From NCBI GenBank assembly GCA_001657325.1, contig LWRO01000019.1, forward strand, positions 93,670-157,669: a DNA stretch of 64,000 bases, written 5' to 3'. This document shows positions 17,697 to 25,906 of this stretch, piece by piece. A model generated the notes under the pieces. It did no database searches and had not been told where the DNA came from. It worked only from the letters and a program-made list of their open reading frames with translations. The position numbers were made by a program, and so were the translations under genes. Source of the DNA: Geitlerinema sp. BBD 1991-9 (GTDB lineage Bacteria; Cyanobacteriota; Cyanobacteriia; Cyanobacteriales; Geitlerinemataceae). The first letter of the stretch is position 1. Every line of letters starts with the position of its first letter.

Positions 17697-18572
17697 ATGG
17701 TTTTTGGACCTGCTTCCCGACTCGGGGTTAGCTTGTTTGAAGAGACCGAACCCATGGAACTGACCCCAGGACGTTCGGAAGAAGAGGTAGAAAGCATCAT
17801 CCGTGCCGTTTACCGCCAAGTTTTGGGTAACGCCTACGTCATGGAAAGCGAGCGTGCCTCGATCCCCGAATCCCAATTCAAACGGGGAGAGTTGAGCGTT
17901 CGCGAGTTTGTGCGAGCGGTTGCTAAATCATCAGTTTACTCTTCTCGCTTCTTCGAGACTTGTCCGCGCTACCGCTTTATCGAGCTGAACTTCAAACACC
18001 TGTTGGGACGCACCCCTGACGGTTTGGAAGAAATGCGGGCGCACAGCACCATCCTCGATACTCAAGGCTTCGAGGCAGAGATAGACGCTTACCTCGACAG
18101 CGACGAGTATCAAGATGCCTACGGGGAAAATATCGTCCCCTACTATCGCGGTTACAAAACGCAGCCCGGTCGCAACATGGTTGGGTTTACCCATATGTTT
18201 GCCATGCTGCGGGGCGCGAGCAGCAGCGACTTCAAAGGCAGTGTTTCTGGCAAGGAACCCATCCTGAACAAACACGTGATTCAGGAAACACCACTGCCCG
18301 TCATTCCGCCTTCGGGTGGAAGTGCGGGGAACAGCTGGTCTTTCCAAGAACCGGCTCTGGGCGCTCGGTCTCGCCAGGGCGCTGGTGCCACCAGCGAAGG
18401 CAAGGTCTTCCGCATTGAAGTTACGGGCTACCGCTCGCCGAGCAAAGTCAACCGTGTCTCCAAGTTCCGCCGTAGCAACCAAGTCTACCTCGTTCCCTTT
18501 AACAAGCTGTCCCAAGAATACCAGCGCATTCATGCCTCGGGTGGCGTAATTTCCAGCATTACACCTGTTTAA
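17697..18572 (+). CDS. cpeC: Phycoerythrin-associated rod linker CpeC
   Basis: 291 residues. It has an N-terminal PBS-linker domain (about 20-160: IIRAVYRQVLGNAYVMESER, ELNFKHLLGR, AEIDAYLDSDEYQ) and a C-terminal CpcD-like domain (about 230-291: KVFRIEVTGYRSPSK, QRIHASGGVISSITPV). The start GPASRLGVSLFEETEP and the FKRGELSVREFVRAVAKS and DTQGFEAEID segments match CpeC rather than CpcC. It joins phycoerythrin hexamers in the rod. ATG 17697 is preferred over upstream TTG 17691 because AAGGAG lies 9 bp before it. Gene order cpeC-D-E-S-T-R supports the call. Confidence 0.87.
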   Translation: MVFGPASRLGVSLFEETEPMELTPGRSEEEVESIIRAVYRQVLGNAYVMESERASIPESQFKRGELSVREFVRAVAKSSVYSSRFFETCPRYRFIELNFKHLLGRTPDGLEEMRAHSTILDTQGFEAEIDAYLDSDEYQDAYGENIVPYYRGYKTQPGRNMVGFTHMFAMLRGASSSDFKGSVSGKEPILNKHVIQETPLPVIPPSGGSAGNSWSFQEPALGARSRQGAGATSEGKVFRIEVTGYRSPSKVNRVSKFRRSNQVYLVPFNKLSQEYQRIHASGGVISSITPV

Positions 18573-18685
18573 CTTGGGAAAGGGTAGAGTGTTCGCGCAA
18601 GATTAAGCCAGCCTTATCTTTGCGTGATACTCGATCCCTTTTTAGCGTGAAGATTTGTACCCAATTTATCAAAGGAGCCATATAT

Positions 18686-19453
18686 ATGAGCGTCGTGTTA
18701 GATGCCTCTATTGAGCTACAAGCAACGAGCAGCCCTGATGAAGTGGCTGCCGTTATCGGGGCAGTTTACAAGCAAGTGTTGGGCAATCCCCACGTGATGG
18801 AAAGCGAACGGCTTGTGACAGCAGAATCTCAGCTAGCTGACGGTACGCTCACGGTTCGCGAGTTCGTGCGCGCTGTAGCCCAATCCGCATTCTACCGCCG
18901 CCGCTACTTCGAGACTTGTGCGCCCTATCGCTTTGTCGAACTCAATTTCAAACACCTGTTAGGACGCGCCCCCCAAAGCCAAGCAGAACTGTCTCAACAC
19001 ATTTGCCTCTGTGTCGAGCAAGGCTACGATGCAGAAATCGATTCCTATATCGATAGCGACGAGTATCAAGAGAAGTTCGGCGAAAACATCGTGCCTTACT
19101 ACCAAGGTGCGAAAACTCGCCTCGGACAATCGCAACTCGGGTACAACCGCACCCTGTCTCTGTATCAGGGTTATGCCGGTGTAGACAGCGCGTTCAAAGC
19201 ATCTCGTTTAGTCGAGGCAATCGCGACGAACAGCAGCAGCAAAGCCGCTGTGCCCGGCACGGGCGGCCGCGTGGCAGGATACAAAGATGCCACCGAAAAA
19301 ACCTTCAAGATTCTGGTGAAAGGGTCTAAATTCGACAGCCCTCGTCGTATCAGCACGACGGAGTACATCGTTCCCGGTAACCGGATGACCCCGCAAATCC
19401 AGCGGATTCACCGTGCGGGGGGTTCGATCGTCAGTATCACCGAAGTCGCCTAG
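18686..19453 (+). CDS. cpeD: Phycoerythrin-associated rod linker CpeD
   Basis: 255 residues: PBS-linker domain (about 12-150) and CpcD-like C-terminal domain (about 200-255). The segments NPHVMESERLVTAESQL and SKFDSPRRISTTEYIVP are those I associate with CpeD. It follows cpeC by 113 bp. The ATG has AAGGAG 10 bp upstream; a longer in-frame start exists but lacks such support. It links successive phycoerythrin discs in the rod. Confidence 0.86.
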   Translation: MSVVLDASIELQATSSPDEVAAVIGAVYKQVLGNPHVMESERLVTAESQLADGTLTVREFVRAVAQSAFYRRRYFETCAPYRFVELNFKHLLGRAPQSQAELSQHICLCVEQGYDAEIDSYIDSDEYQEKFGENIVPYYQGAKTRLGQSQLGYNRTLSLYQGYAGVDSAFKASRLVEAIATNSSSKAAVPGTGGRVAGYKDATEKTFKILVKGSKFDSPRRISTTEYIVPGNRMTPQIQRIHRAGGSIVSITEVA

Positions 19454-19473
19454 ATTTCGGCGTTGAATGATGG

Positions 19474-19506
19474 GAATAGAGACGAGATCGATTCACGTCT
19501 CTATTC
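19474..19506 (+). other. Intercistronic hairpin cpeD-cpeE
   Basis: Perfect 11-bp arms GAATAGAGACG (19474-19484) and CGTCTCTATTC (19496-19506) with no T-run. It probably tunes relative mRNA stability or read-through between the two linker genes. Confidence 0.55.
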
Positions 19507-19567
19507 TGCTATTTCTCGATTTTTGGAAAAAACCGTTTGTATTCACATTCAAATTGAGGAAAACAGC

Positions 19568-20332
19568 ATGAGTGGATTAACTGAAACCTTGGTCAACGAT
19601 CCGGTAGAACTGCGCCCCAACGCACTGGAAGACGAGTTTGAAATGGTGATTCGTGCCGCGTACAAACAGGTACTCGGTAACGCTCACGTTTTAGATGCTG
19701 AGCGTCTCGTCAGTGCAGAGTCCATGCTCCGGAACGGCGACTTAACTGTTCGCGGTTTCGTGCGGGCGATCGCTCGTTCCGAGCTGTACAAATCTCTCTT
19801 TTTCAACGGGAATCCTCCCTATCGTTTCATCGAACTCAACTGCAAGCATTTACTCGGCCGCGCACCGTTCGACCAAGCTGAAATTTCGAGCCACGTTCAA
19901 CTGTGGGGCGAACAAGGCTATGAGGCTGAAATCGATTCCTATCTCGACAGCGACGAGTATCTCTCGAACTTTGGAGAAAACATCGTCCCCTACCCCCGTT
20001 GCATTCGCACTCAAACTGGGGTTAAAAACAACGTCTTCAATCAAACAGTTTCGTTAGTCGGTGGTTTTGCCACCAGTGATAGCAGCAATCGGGCGCAGCT
20101 CGTTTCGAGCTTGGCTGCCAACCTGCCTCAGAAGATTAAAGTCTCAGCTGGAACGGCCGGTGCTGCAAGCACAACGGAAAAACGTTTCCGGATTGCAGTG
20201 GCTAAAGGCGGCGTGACCCCTGTTGCCAAACAGAGCAATACGACCTACGAGGTGAGCTACACTCAGCTCTCTCAGCGCATTCAGACGATCCATCGCAGCG
20301 GTGGCTCGATTCTGAGTATTACGGAAGTGTAA
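19568..20332 (+). CDS. cpeE: Phycoerythrin-associated rod linker CpeE
   Basis: 254 residues: PBS-linker domain (about 18-150, [37 protein letters not shown]) and C-terminal CpcD-like domain ending [14 protein letters not shown]. Third linker in the cluster; named CpeE mainly by gene order, since the sequence is less diagnostic than for CpeC and CpeD. The ATG is preceded by GAGGAAA. A longer open frame upstream is leader sequence that overlaps the hairpin. Confidence 0.75.
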   Translation: MSGLTETLVNDPVELRPNALEDEFEMVIRAAYKQVLGNAHVLDAERLVSAESMLRNGDLTVRGFVRAIARSELYKSLFFNGNPPYRFIELNCKHLLGRAPFDQAEISSHVQLWGEQGYEAEIDSYLDSDEYLSNFGENIVPYPRCIRTQTGVKNNVFNQTVSLVGGFATSDSSNRAQLVSSLAANLPQKIKVSAGTAGAASTTEKRFRIAVAKGGVTPVAKQSNTTYEVSYTQLSQRIQTIHRSGGSILSITEV

Positions 20333-20381
20333 TCGACCAAACGTCCAACTTCGCATTTCCTAAAAATTGGAGTTTTTTATC

Positions 20382-20576
20382 ATGGATCGCACCGTTGTCA
20401 TCGAAGTGACTGGTTTGTGCCGACAAAATGTCGCTCGGACGAGCAACTATTCGGTCAAGGTTCCGTTTAGCTCGATGTCTGAAGTCATGCAGAACATCAG
20501 CCGTATGGGTGGAAAGGTCGCATCTGTTCGCGTCTTTCCCGCTACGACGACTGAAGGCGAAGGCGGCGAAGGTTAA
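20382..20576 (+). CDS. Small CpcD-like rod-capping linker
   Basis: 64 residues, nearly all one CpcD domain (MDRTVVIEVTGLCRQN; MSEVMQNISRMGGKVASVRV) plus an acidic-glycine tail. CpcD-type proteins cap the outer end of phycobilisome rods and limit rod length. Here it lies between cpeE and cpeS, so it probably caps phycoerythrin-ended rods; that placement is inference. Start ATG 20382; a terminator follows. Confidence 0.82.
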   Translation: MDRTVVIEVTGLCRQNVARTSNYSVKVPFSSMSEVMQNISRMGGKVASVRVFPATTTEGEGGEG

Positions 20577-20664
20577 AAGATCGAGTGGAATCCACTTTCT
20601 CTGATGAGATAGCGTTCTGGTTTATATCCACGTCGGTTTAGACCGTAGCCGTATCCAATTTGTT

Positions 20665-20698
20665 CTAGAGCGGATATTTTATTCGCTCTAGGATTTTT
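20665..20698 (+). terminator. Terminator after the phycoerythrin linker genes
   Basis: CTAGAGCG (20665-20672) pairs with CGCTCTAG (20684-20691), followed by GATTTTT. It separates the abundant linker mRNA from cpeSTR. Confidence 0.82.
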
Positions 20699-20764
20699 CT
20701 CTCGCGTTTGGATAAGCTTGTTACCATGAAATAATTATCGTTCACCTTTTGTAGCGATTCTGTT

Positions 20765-21322
20765 ATGGATATTACTAAATTCGTCGAACTCTCTTTAGGC
20801 TGCTGGCGATCTCAGCGCAGTGTTCACCATTTAGCTTTCGGACATTTTGAGGAAGTCACTTCAACAATTAAGATCGAACCTTTAACAGCTGACGACTCAG
20901 CAGCGATCGAGGTTTGTAAGTTACATCAGATCGATCCCGATCGAGTCGTTTGTCCGTTTCGCATGAGTTGGGAAGGAACATCCGACTGGGATGAGGAAGA
21001 GGACGTTCGAGGAACGACAGTTTTAGTTCCCATTCCCAATCCAGACAACCCAAAAGTCGGACAACTGCTGAGAGATCGAGGGTATGCAGAAACAATCCCC
21101 TCGATCGGCGAATATCGAATTACTGAAGAGGGAACTTTCATTCTCGTTACACCCTACGATCGAGCAATGGCTGAAGAAAAAATTTGGTTTGTCAATCCGA
21201 ATTTTAGACTTCGCACTTCACTCATTAAAACTAATCAAGGCTCGGGTGTGGTCACCGCTTCGTTTTCATCCGAAATCCGTACTTTGTCTTCTTCTACTGA
21301 CGACTCGACAGCGTCTGAATAA
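20765..21322 (+). CDS. cpeS: CpeS/CpcS-family bilin lyase
   Basis: 185 residues, a CpcS/CpeS-type lyase of the lipocalin-like fold. Family blocks are ELSLGCWRSQRSVHHLAF, VPIPNPDNPKVGQLLRDRGY and IWFVNPNFRLRTSLIK. These lyases attach bilins to Cys82/84-type sites. The symbol cpeS is given by position in cpeCDE-S-T-R; sequence alone cannot separate CpeS from CpcS or CpcU. The last 20 residues are Ser/Thr-rich. Confidence 0.8.
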   Translation: MDITKFVELSLGCWRSQRSVHHLAFGHFEEVTSTIKIEPLTADDSAAIEVCKLHQIDPDRVVCPFRMSWEGTSDWDEEEDVRGTTVLVPIPNPDNPKVGQLLRDRGYAETIPSIGEYRITEEGTFILVTPYDRAMAEEKIWFVNPNFRLRTSLIKTNQGSGVVTASFSSEIRTLSSSTDDSTASE

Positions 21323-21353
21323 AAAAACATCCGTTAATTTCTTGCAATCGATA

Positions 21354-21962
21354 ATGTCTGCCATTGATAACCATTCCATGTTGACTCTAGCCCGCTGGAT
21401 GGCCGGTGAGTTTAGCAATCAAAAGCAAGCCTCTAAAGAACCTGCTAATTACGCCCATATTCGAGTCTTTTTTCGCCCGTTACCGTTTGACTTTTTTTCA
21501 GGGCTTGGATTTTATTCCGAGCAAGTTTACGATTACGATCTTTGGTCGCCTTACCGCCAAGCCGTTCATCGAGTTGTCAACCGAGGAGAAGATATTTACA
21601 TTGAAAACTATGGCTTAAAAGATCCGTTGCTTTATGCCGGATCGGGCCGGAGTTTAGAGATTCTCCACACGATTCAACCTGCATCGATCGAACGTCGATA
21701 TAACTGCTCGATGATTTTTCGACGAGATGGAGATAAATTCATCGGTCGAGTAGAAGGAAAACAATGTTTCCTCGAACGCAAAGGCCGTCAAACTTATTTG
21801 ATCAGCGAAGTTGAAATCACCGATCGAACCTTTGTGAGTTTAGATCGAGGGATGGATATCAACACGGACGAACAAGTCTGGGGTTCGGCGGTCGGCCCGT
21901 TGAGATTTGAAAAACAAACGAGCTATGCCGATGAAATTTCATTCGATCGACTGTCACAATAA
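21354..21962 (+). CDS. cpeT: CpeT, phycoerythrobilin lyase of the CpcT/CpeT family
   Basis: 202 residues from ATG 21354. Blocks LTLARWMAGEFSNQKQA, YAHIRVFFRPLPFDFFSGL, YSEQVYDYDLWSPYRQAVHR and VSLDRGMD identify the CpcT/CpeT family. Such lyases attach bilin to the C153/C165 site of beta subunits. The FRPLPFDFF and YDYDLW segments plus the cpeR neighbour favour CpeT. An upstream open stretch in the same frame overlaps cpeS and is not coding. Confidence 0.85.
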   Translation: MSAIDNHSMLTLARWMAGEFSNQKQASKEPANYAHIRVFFRPLPFDFFSGLGFYSEQVYDYDLWSPYRQAVHRVVNRGEDIYIENYGLKDPLLYAGSGRSLEILHTIQPASIERRYNCSMIFRRDGDKFIGRVEGKQCFLERKGRQTYLISEVEITDRTFVSLDRGMDINTDEQVWGSAVGPLRFEKQTSYADEISFDRLSQ

Positions 21963-22023
21963 ATGAGAATGAATGCCATAGACAGCTTCACCAAGATTGA
22001 ACTTAGATCGAGTTTTAGAAAGA

Positions 22024-22329
22024 ATGCTTCCACCCGTTGCCCAACAAAAAATGCAGGCTTGGATTCGGAGAAGACAGCTCATCTGCTCGGGAAACTTCTT
22101 TGTCTTTGAAACTTTAGATTATTCTGCTATCGAGAGGTTTGAAGAATGTGTCAAAGCCCTGGGAGGAACGCTCATTTGTGTCGATCCTAAAAAACGAATT
22201 TGGATGGGCAACCACCGGCAAGTTCTTCTATACCAAGCCAAAGCAAGTTTACATACGCCCAAGCACGATCTCAAACAATATTGGTTTAAATACGGAAGTC
22301 ACTACACCCGTTTTGACGAGCGAGCTTGA
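22024..22329 (+). CDS. cpeR: CpeR, activator of phycoerythrin genes
   Basis: 101 residues from ATG 22024; a TTG at 21997 would add nine. The sequence MLPPVAQQKMQAWIRRRQLI, CSGNFFVFETLDYSAIERFE and IWMGNHRQVLLYQAKASLHT is strongly CpeR-like. CpeR is needed for cpeBA expression in chromatically acclimating strains; the fold resembles a PP2C fragment but it is thought to act as an activator. Its place after cpeST matches the classical cpeCDESTR operon. Confidence 0.9.
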   Translation: MLPPVAQQKMQAWIRRRQLICSGNFFVFETLDYSAIERFEECVKALGGTLICVDPKKRIWMGNHRQVLLYQAKASLHTPKHDLKQYWFKYGSHYTRFDERA

Positions 22330-22427
22330 ACTTCTAGCAGTTGGAGGGTAACTAATTTTCAACCAAGCGTTTAATTAAAACTGGTTCAACGATCGATGTT
22401 CGATCTCAATCCAATGAGGACATTACA

Positions 22428-24221
22428 ATGACAATTAATACGATGACTTCGACTCTGGGAAAAGCATCTCAGCTGGGGGTCGGTTTTTTTGAAGATACGT
22501 CACCCGTACAACTCCAGAATGGATCGTCAATCGAGGAGATCGACGTTGCCATTCGTGCCGTTTACCGACAAGTTCTCGGCAACATCCATATTATGGAAAG
22601 CGAACGGCTTGTCGTGCCAGAATCACAACTGCAAGAGGGTGAAATTACGGTTCGGGACTTCGTTCGGCAAGTGGCTTGTTCTGAACTCTACCGCAGTCGT
22701 TTTTTCGAGGCATTGCCTCAACTTCGCTTCATCGAACTCAATTTCAAGCATTTCCTCGGACGCGCACCGGAAAGCTCCGAGGAACTCAGCTTTCACGTTG
22801 AAATTCTCGATCGAGAAGGTTATGAAGCAGAAATTGATTCTTACGTATTGAGTGACGAATACTTAACGGCATTTGGCGAAAATACGGTTCCCTACTACCG
22901 AGGCTATAAAACTCAGACGGGTCGGAGTGTTGTCGGCTTTACTCATCTATTTCAGCTCTTGCGGGGATCTTGCAGCAGTGATTTTTCGAGCGTTCAAGGC
23001 GCTCAAGCTCGCTTGCAACAATCTCTTTTCACGAGCCAGCCCAGCACAGTCACTTCTTTTCCATCCTCTTATTCATCGCTTCGAGCAGGATGGTATCGTC
23101 CTCCAACTGATGCCAACCGTCTCATCGCACAGGCTTTAGGGCTATCGAGCTACGCGTCGAGGGTTTCTCGGAAACAGGCTCCTGTACCTTACCAGGAAGC
23201 TTTGCAGCGTCAGTATCAGGCCTTTCAAGATGTCCCCGTTGTCGAGTTGTTACCCGGTCGTTCGGAAGCAGATGCGGAAACGGTCATTCGTGCGGTTTAC
23301 CGCCAAGTCTTTGGGAACGCTCACGTGATGGAAAGCGAACGCCTCACCGTGGCGGAATCTCAGTTGAAACGTGGAGAACTCAGCGTCCGCGAATTCGTCC
23401 GTCTCGCGGCGAAATCTGAATTATATCGATCTCGTTTCTTCGATAACTGTCCCCGTTACCGCGCGATCGAGTTGAATTTCAAACACCTTCTCGGCCGTGC
23501 GCCGGCTGACTACTCAGAAACCTTCGTTCACAGCCAAATCCTCGATCGAGGCGGTTTTGAGGCAGAAATCGACTCCTATCTCGACAGCGACGAGTACCAA
23601 GATGCATTTGGGGAAAACATCGTTCCCGACTATCGCGGATACCAAACCCAAACGGGTCAAAAGCTCCTTCAGTTCGCGAATTCGTTCAAACTGTACACGA
23701 GTTACTCAACTAGCGATAAAGCTGGAGAGGACGGACTTCAACCTCGCTTGGCGAAGGGGTTAATCTACAACAATCCAACGGGCAGCACTCCCGTTACCGA
23801 TGTCAACAAATTGTTGTCCGATCTCTTTAATCTGGGAACCAAACCCAAACCTCAGCCCATCGAACCCGCTATCCTCAGCTCCGATTTGGCCTTGCAACGT
23901 CAGTATCGGGAACAAGCCGATCGCATTGAGGTGTTGCAAAAGCAACTCGCCGACTTGCAGCCTCTGGCCGCGATCGGACAAAGCACGTTGAACAAATGGA
24001 ATGTTTCCGGTTCCGCATCTCAACCAACTGAGGGGACGATACCCTCCAATCGCTTCTCAACCGAAGCGCCCCAAGTGTCCTCACAATCCTTGTCTCAACG
24101 TCTCCAAGAACAAAGCGAGACCCTCACTCGTTTACAAGCTAAAATTGACGACGCACGGCGCTTTTCAGCTATAGGAGAAGCGCGTTTGAACAAGTGGCGG
24201 AAGCGGTCGTTTTCTCGCTAA
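22428..24221 (+). CDS. Tandem (two-domain) phycoerythrin rod linker with helical tail
   Basis: 597 residues. Two PBS-linker domains lie at about 25-190 and 270-430 (IRAVYRQVLGNIHIMESERL and IRAVYRQVFGNAHVMESERL; both with IELNFKH and AEIDSY). Both resemble CpeC, including GFTHLFQLLRGSCSSDF. There is no C-terminal CpcD domain. The tail instead has two copies of a 36-residue helical motif at 489-524 and 555-590, each ending AIG...LNKW. The LQRQY element also occurs in the interdomain link. Multi-domain rod linkers are known from Gloeobacter (CpeG, CpcJ); whether this is orthologous is untested. It could hold two phycoerythrin hexamers and dock to another partner by the tail. Confidence 0.85.
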   Translation: MTINTMTSTLGKASQLGVGFFEDTSPVQLQNGSSIEEIDVAIRAVYRQVLGNIHIMESERLVVPESQLQEGEITVRDFVRQVACSELYRSRFFEALPQLRFIELNFKHFLGRAPESSEELSFHVEILDREGYEAEIDSYVLSDEYLTAFGENTVPYYRGYKTQTGRSVVGFTHLFQLLRGSCSSDFSSVQGAQARLQQSLFTSQPSTVTSFPSSYSSLRAGWYRPPTDANRLIAQALGLSSYASRVSRKQAPVPYQEALQRQYQAFQDVPVVELLPGRSEADAETVIRAVYRQVFGNAHVMESERLTVAESQLKRGELSVREFVRLAAKSELYRSRFFDNCPRYRAIELNFKHLLGRAPADYSETFVHSQILDRGGFEAEIDSYLDSDEYQDAFGENIVPDYRGYQTQTGQKLLQFANSFKLYTSYSTSDKAGEDGLQPRLAKGLIYNNPTGSTPVTDVNKLLSDLFNLGTKPKPQPIEPAILSSDLALQRQYREQADRIEVLQKQLADLQPLAAIGQSTLNKWNVSGSASQPTEGTIPSNRFSTEAPQVSSQSLSQRLQEQSETLTRLQAKIDDARRFSAIGEARLNKWRKRSFSR

Positions 24222-24265
24222 GCTTCCCCGTTCGATCGAGTTTCAAATAGAGAGGCTTGTTTGAG

Positions 24266-24303
24266 GAGGAAGACAGAATGGAAAAGGCTTTTCTGTCTTC
24301 CTC
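24266..24303. terminator. 13-bp hairpin between convergent linker and lyase genes
   Basis: Perfect arms GAGGAAGACAGAA (24266-24278) and TTCTGTCTTCCTC (24291-24303). No T-run on either side. Its place between two convergent genes suggests bidirectional transcript-end protection. Confidence 0.6.
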
Positions 24304-24332
24304 GATCGCAGCTTTTAACGGTCTGGAACGCT

Positions 24333-24923
24333 TTAACTCGCAGAAGCTCGAAGGTGATTTTGTTCCATCAACGCTTCGAGTTGGCTTTGCGAAACACAAC
24401 GGCGTTCAGAGCAATACGTCATCAAGTTGACACCATTCATCAATTTGACCGTGCTGACACGCACGCGAAAGTCATCGGTGACAAACCAGGCTCGTTCCTG
24501 ACCCTGATTCTTTTCGTATTCGGTTTCGATCGTCAAAACCCCATCATTGGCAAAGTGATAATTCCCCACCACCGGAATTCCTTCAACATATCCTTTATTT
24601 CGTAAGAATTTTCCAAAACGACTGTTGTTAGGATTGGGGACGTCTACTAAAATAGCTTCGTAGTCAGGATTCGGTTCGCCTTCACTTAAATTACCTTGCC
24701 ACATAAAGCTGGCTCCTCCACTCGCTAAACTCGGATCGACTGCCTGCGATTGGCAAACTTCAAGAACTTTGGGATGGTCTTTTGACAAAACTGTAACGAT
24801 CAAATTAGATTCTCCAGACTCGTCTGAAAAAGAATCAAAGCGATGAACAGTCCGCTGAGAAAACCAAACACCCTCACTTTTCTGAAAAAAGTCCATCATT
24901 GTCATGGGAGACGCAACTAACAT
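24333..24923 (-). CDS. Second CpeS/CpcS-family bilin lyase
   Basis: 196 residues from the ATG at 24923, which has GAGG 11 bp upstream. Family blocks are MMDFFQKSEGVWFSQRTVHRFD, split here as DFFQKSEGVW and SQRTVHRF, then DVPNPNNSRFGKFLRNKGY and RAWFVTDDFRVRVSTVKLMN. It differs clearly from the 20765 copy, so it is a different lyase clade (CpcS, CpeU or CpcU type). Two such lyases fit the need to fill Cys82/84 sites of both phycocyanin and phycoerythrin subunits. Target site is not deducible. Confidence 0.85.
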   Translation of the reverse strand: MLVASPMTMMDFFQKSEGVWFSQRTVHRFDSFSDESGESNLIVTVLSKDHPKVLEVCQSQAVDPSLASGGASFMWQGNLSEGEPNPDYEAILVDVPNPNNSRFGKFLRNKGYVEGIPVVGNYHFANDGVLTIETEYEKNQGQERAWFVTDDFRVRVSTVKLMNGVNLMTYCSERRCVSQSQLEALMEQNHLRASAS

Positions 24924-25064
24924 TTTAATTTCAACCTCATGCTCTTTATGTATTAAAATTAGCAAAATCGAACGACCAAAATCAAGAACAATTTAATCTG
25001 CGTTTTTTGGATTTTACAAACCATAAAACACAGCCCTTGTCCGACTCAGCATCAATCGTTTTCT

Positions 25065-25880
25065 ATGACTTCTCTAACTGTCAACGTCAGCTTTCCCAAT
25101 CTCTCAACTCAAGCGATTCAAGAAAAACTTGCGAACGGAGAGAGTCTCGCACGGACTAATCTACAAGGAGCAAATCTCAGTCAGATGGATTTGTCGGGTG
25201 CCGATCTCTCCGGTTCCGTTCTGATCGGCGTCAATTTCAGCCATGCCAACCTCAGCGATGCTAAGCTGCAGGACTGCGATCTACGAGGTGCGAATTTAGA
25301 CTCGTGCGATTTAAGTGGTGCTGACTTGGAAAGCAGCATCTTGTTTCGGGTGAATTTACAAGGCTGCAACCTGAGCGAGGCCAAACTCACAGAGGCTCGA
25401 CTGGAACTCGCACTGTACAGCGCTCAGACGACTTGGCCGGAAGGATACGACTATAGAAATTCTGGGGCAGTGGGACCGAGAGCCAACTTGAACGGTGCGT
25501 TTCTCAACAGTGCCAATTTGAGAGGTGTCGATCTGCGCGGGGCGAACTTGAGAGGTGCTTATTTGAGTGGCGTTGACTTGACAGGAGCGAACTTAGAGGG
25601 GGCTTATTTAAGCGGCGCGAATCTCCAACGAGCGTTTTTGACCGGGGCGTACTTGCGAAACGCACGACTGATCGGCGTTGAGTTGCAGGGAGCTGATTTG
25701 CGAGGGGCCGATCTGACCGATGCCAATTTCGAGCAGGTTCAAAATATTGCCGGTGCTGACTTCAGCCACGTTCGGGGGTTGAGTGAAGCCGAGCGAGCGG
25801 TATTGCGTAGCTTTCCCGCTGAAGATTTAGGAACGTGGAACGCTTTTACTCGCTCGAACACAGCACGGAGTCTTGCTTAA
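25065..25880 (+). CDS. Pentapeptide-repeat protein
   Basis: 271 residues. Repeats of A(D/N)LXX run from about 30-110 and 145-225 (for example TNLQGANLSQMDLSGADLSG), predicting a right-handed quadrilateral beta-helix. They are split by a conserved insert TTWPEGYDYRNSGAVGPRAN common in cyanobacterial members. No signal peptide is present. Function is unknown for this type. It is convergent with cpeY, with 26 bp between them. Confidence 0.9.
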   Translation: MTSLTVNVSFPNLSTQAIQEKLANGESLARTNLQGANLSQMDLSGADLSGSVLIGVNFSHANLSDAKLQDCDLRGANLDSCDLSGADLESSILFRVNLQGCNLSEAKLTEARLELALYSAQTTWPEGYDYRNSGAVGPRANLNGAFLNSANLRGVDLRGANLRGAYLSGVDLTGANLEGAYLSGANLQRAFLTGAYLRNARLIGVELQGADLRGADLTDANFEQVQNIAGADFSHVRGLSEAERAVLRSFPAEDLGTWNAFTRSNTARSLA

Positions 25881-25906
25881 CGCTCGACGGCGGATTGTTG
25901 TCGAAC

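Noticed and set aside
17509..17697. 62-codon open frame upstream of cpeC
   Set aside because: No family similarity, lies in the leader hairpin and runs into the cpeC start; it is leader sequence.
17697..18572. Identification of the first linker as CpcC
   Set aside because: Its N-terminus and the FKRGELSVREFVRAVAKS segment match CpeC better, and the gene order is that of cpeCDESTR.
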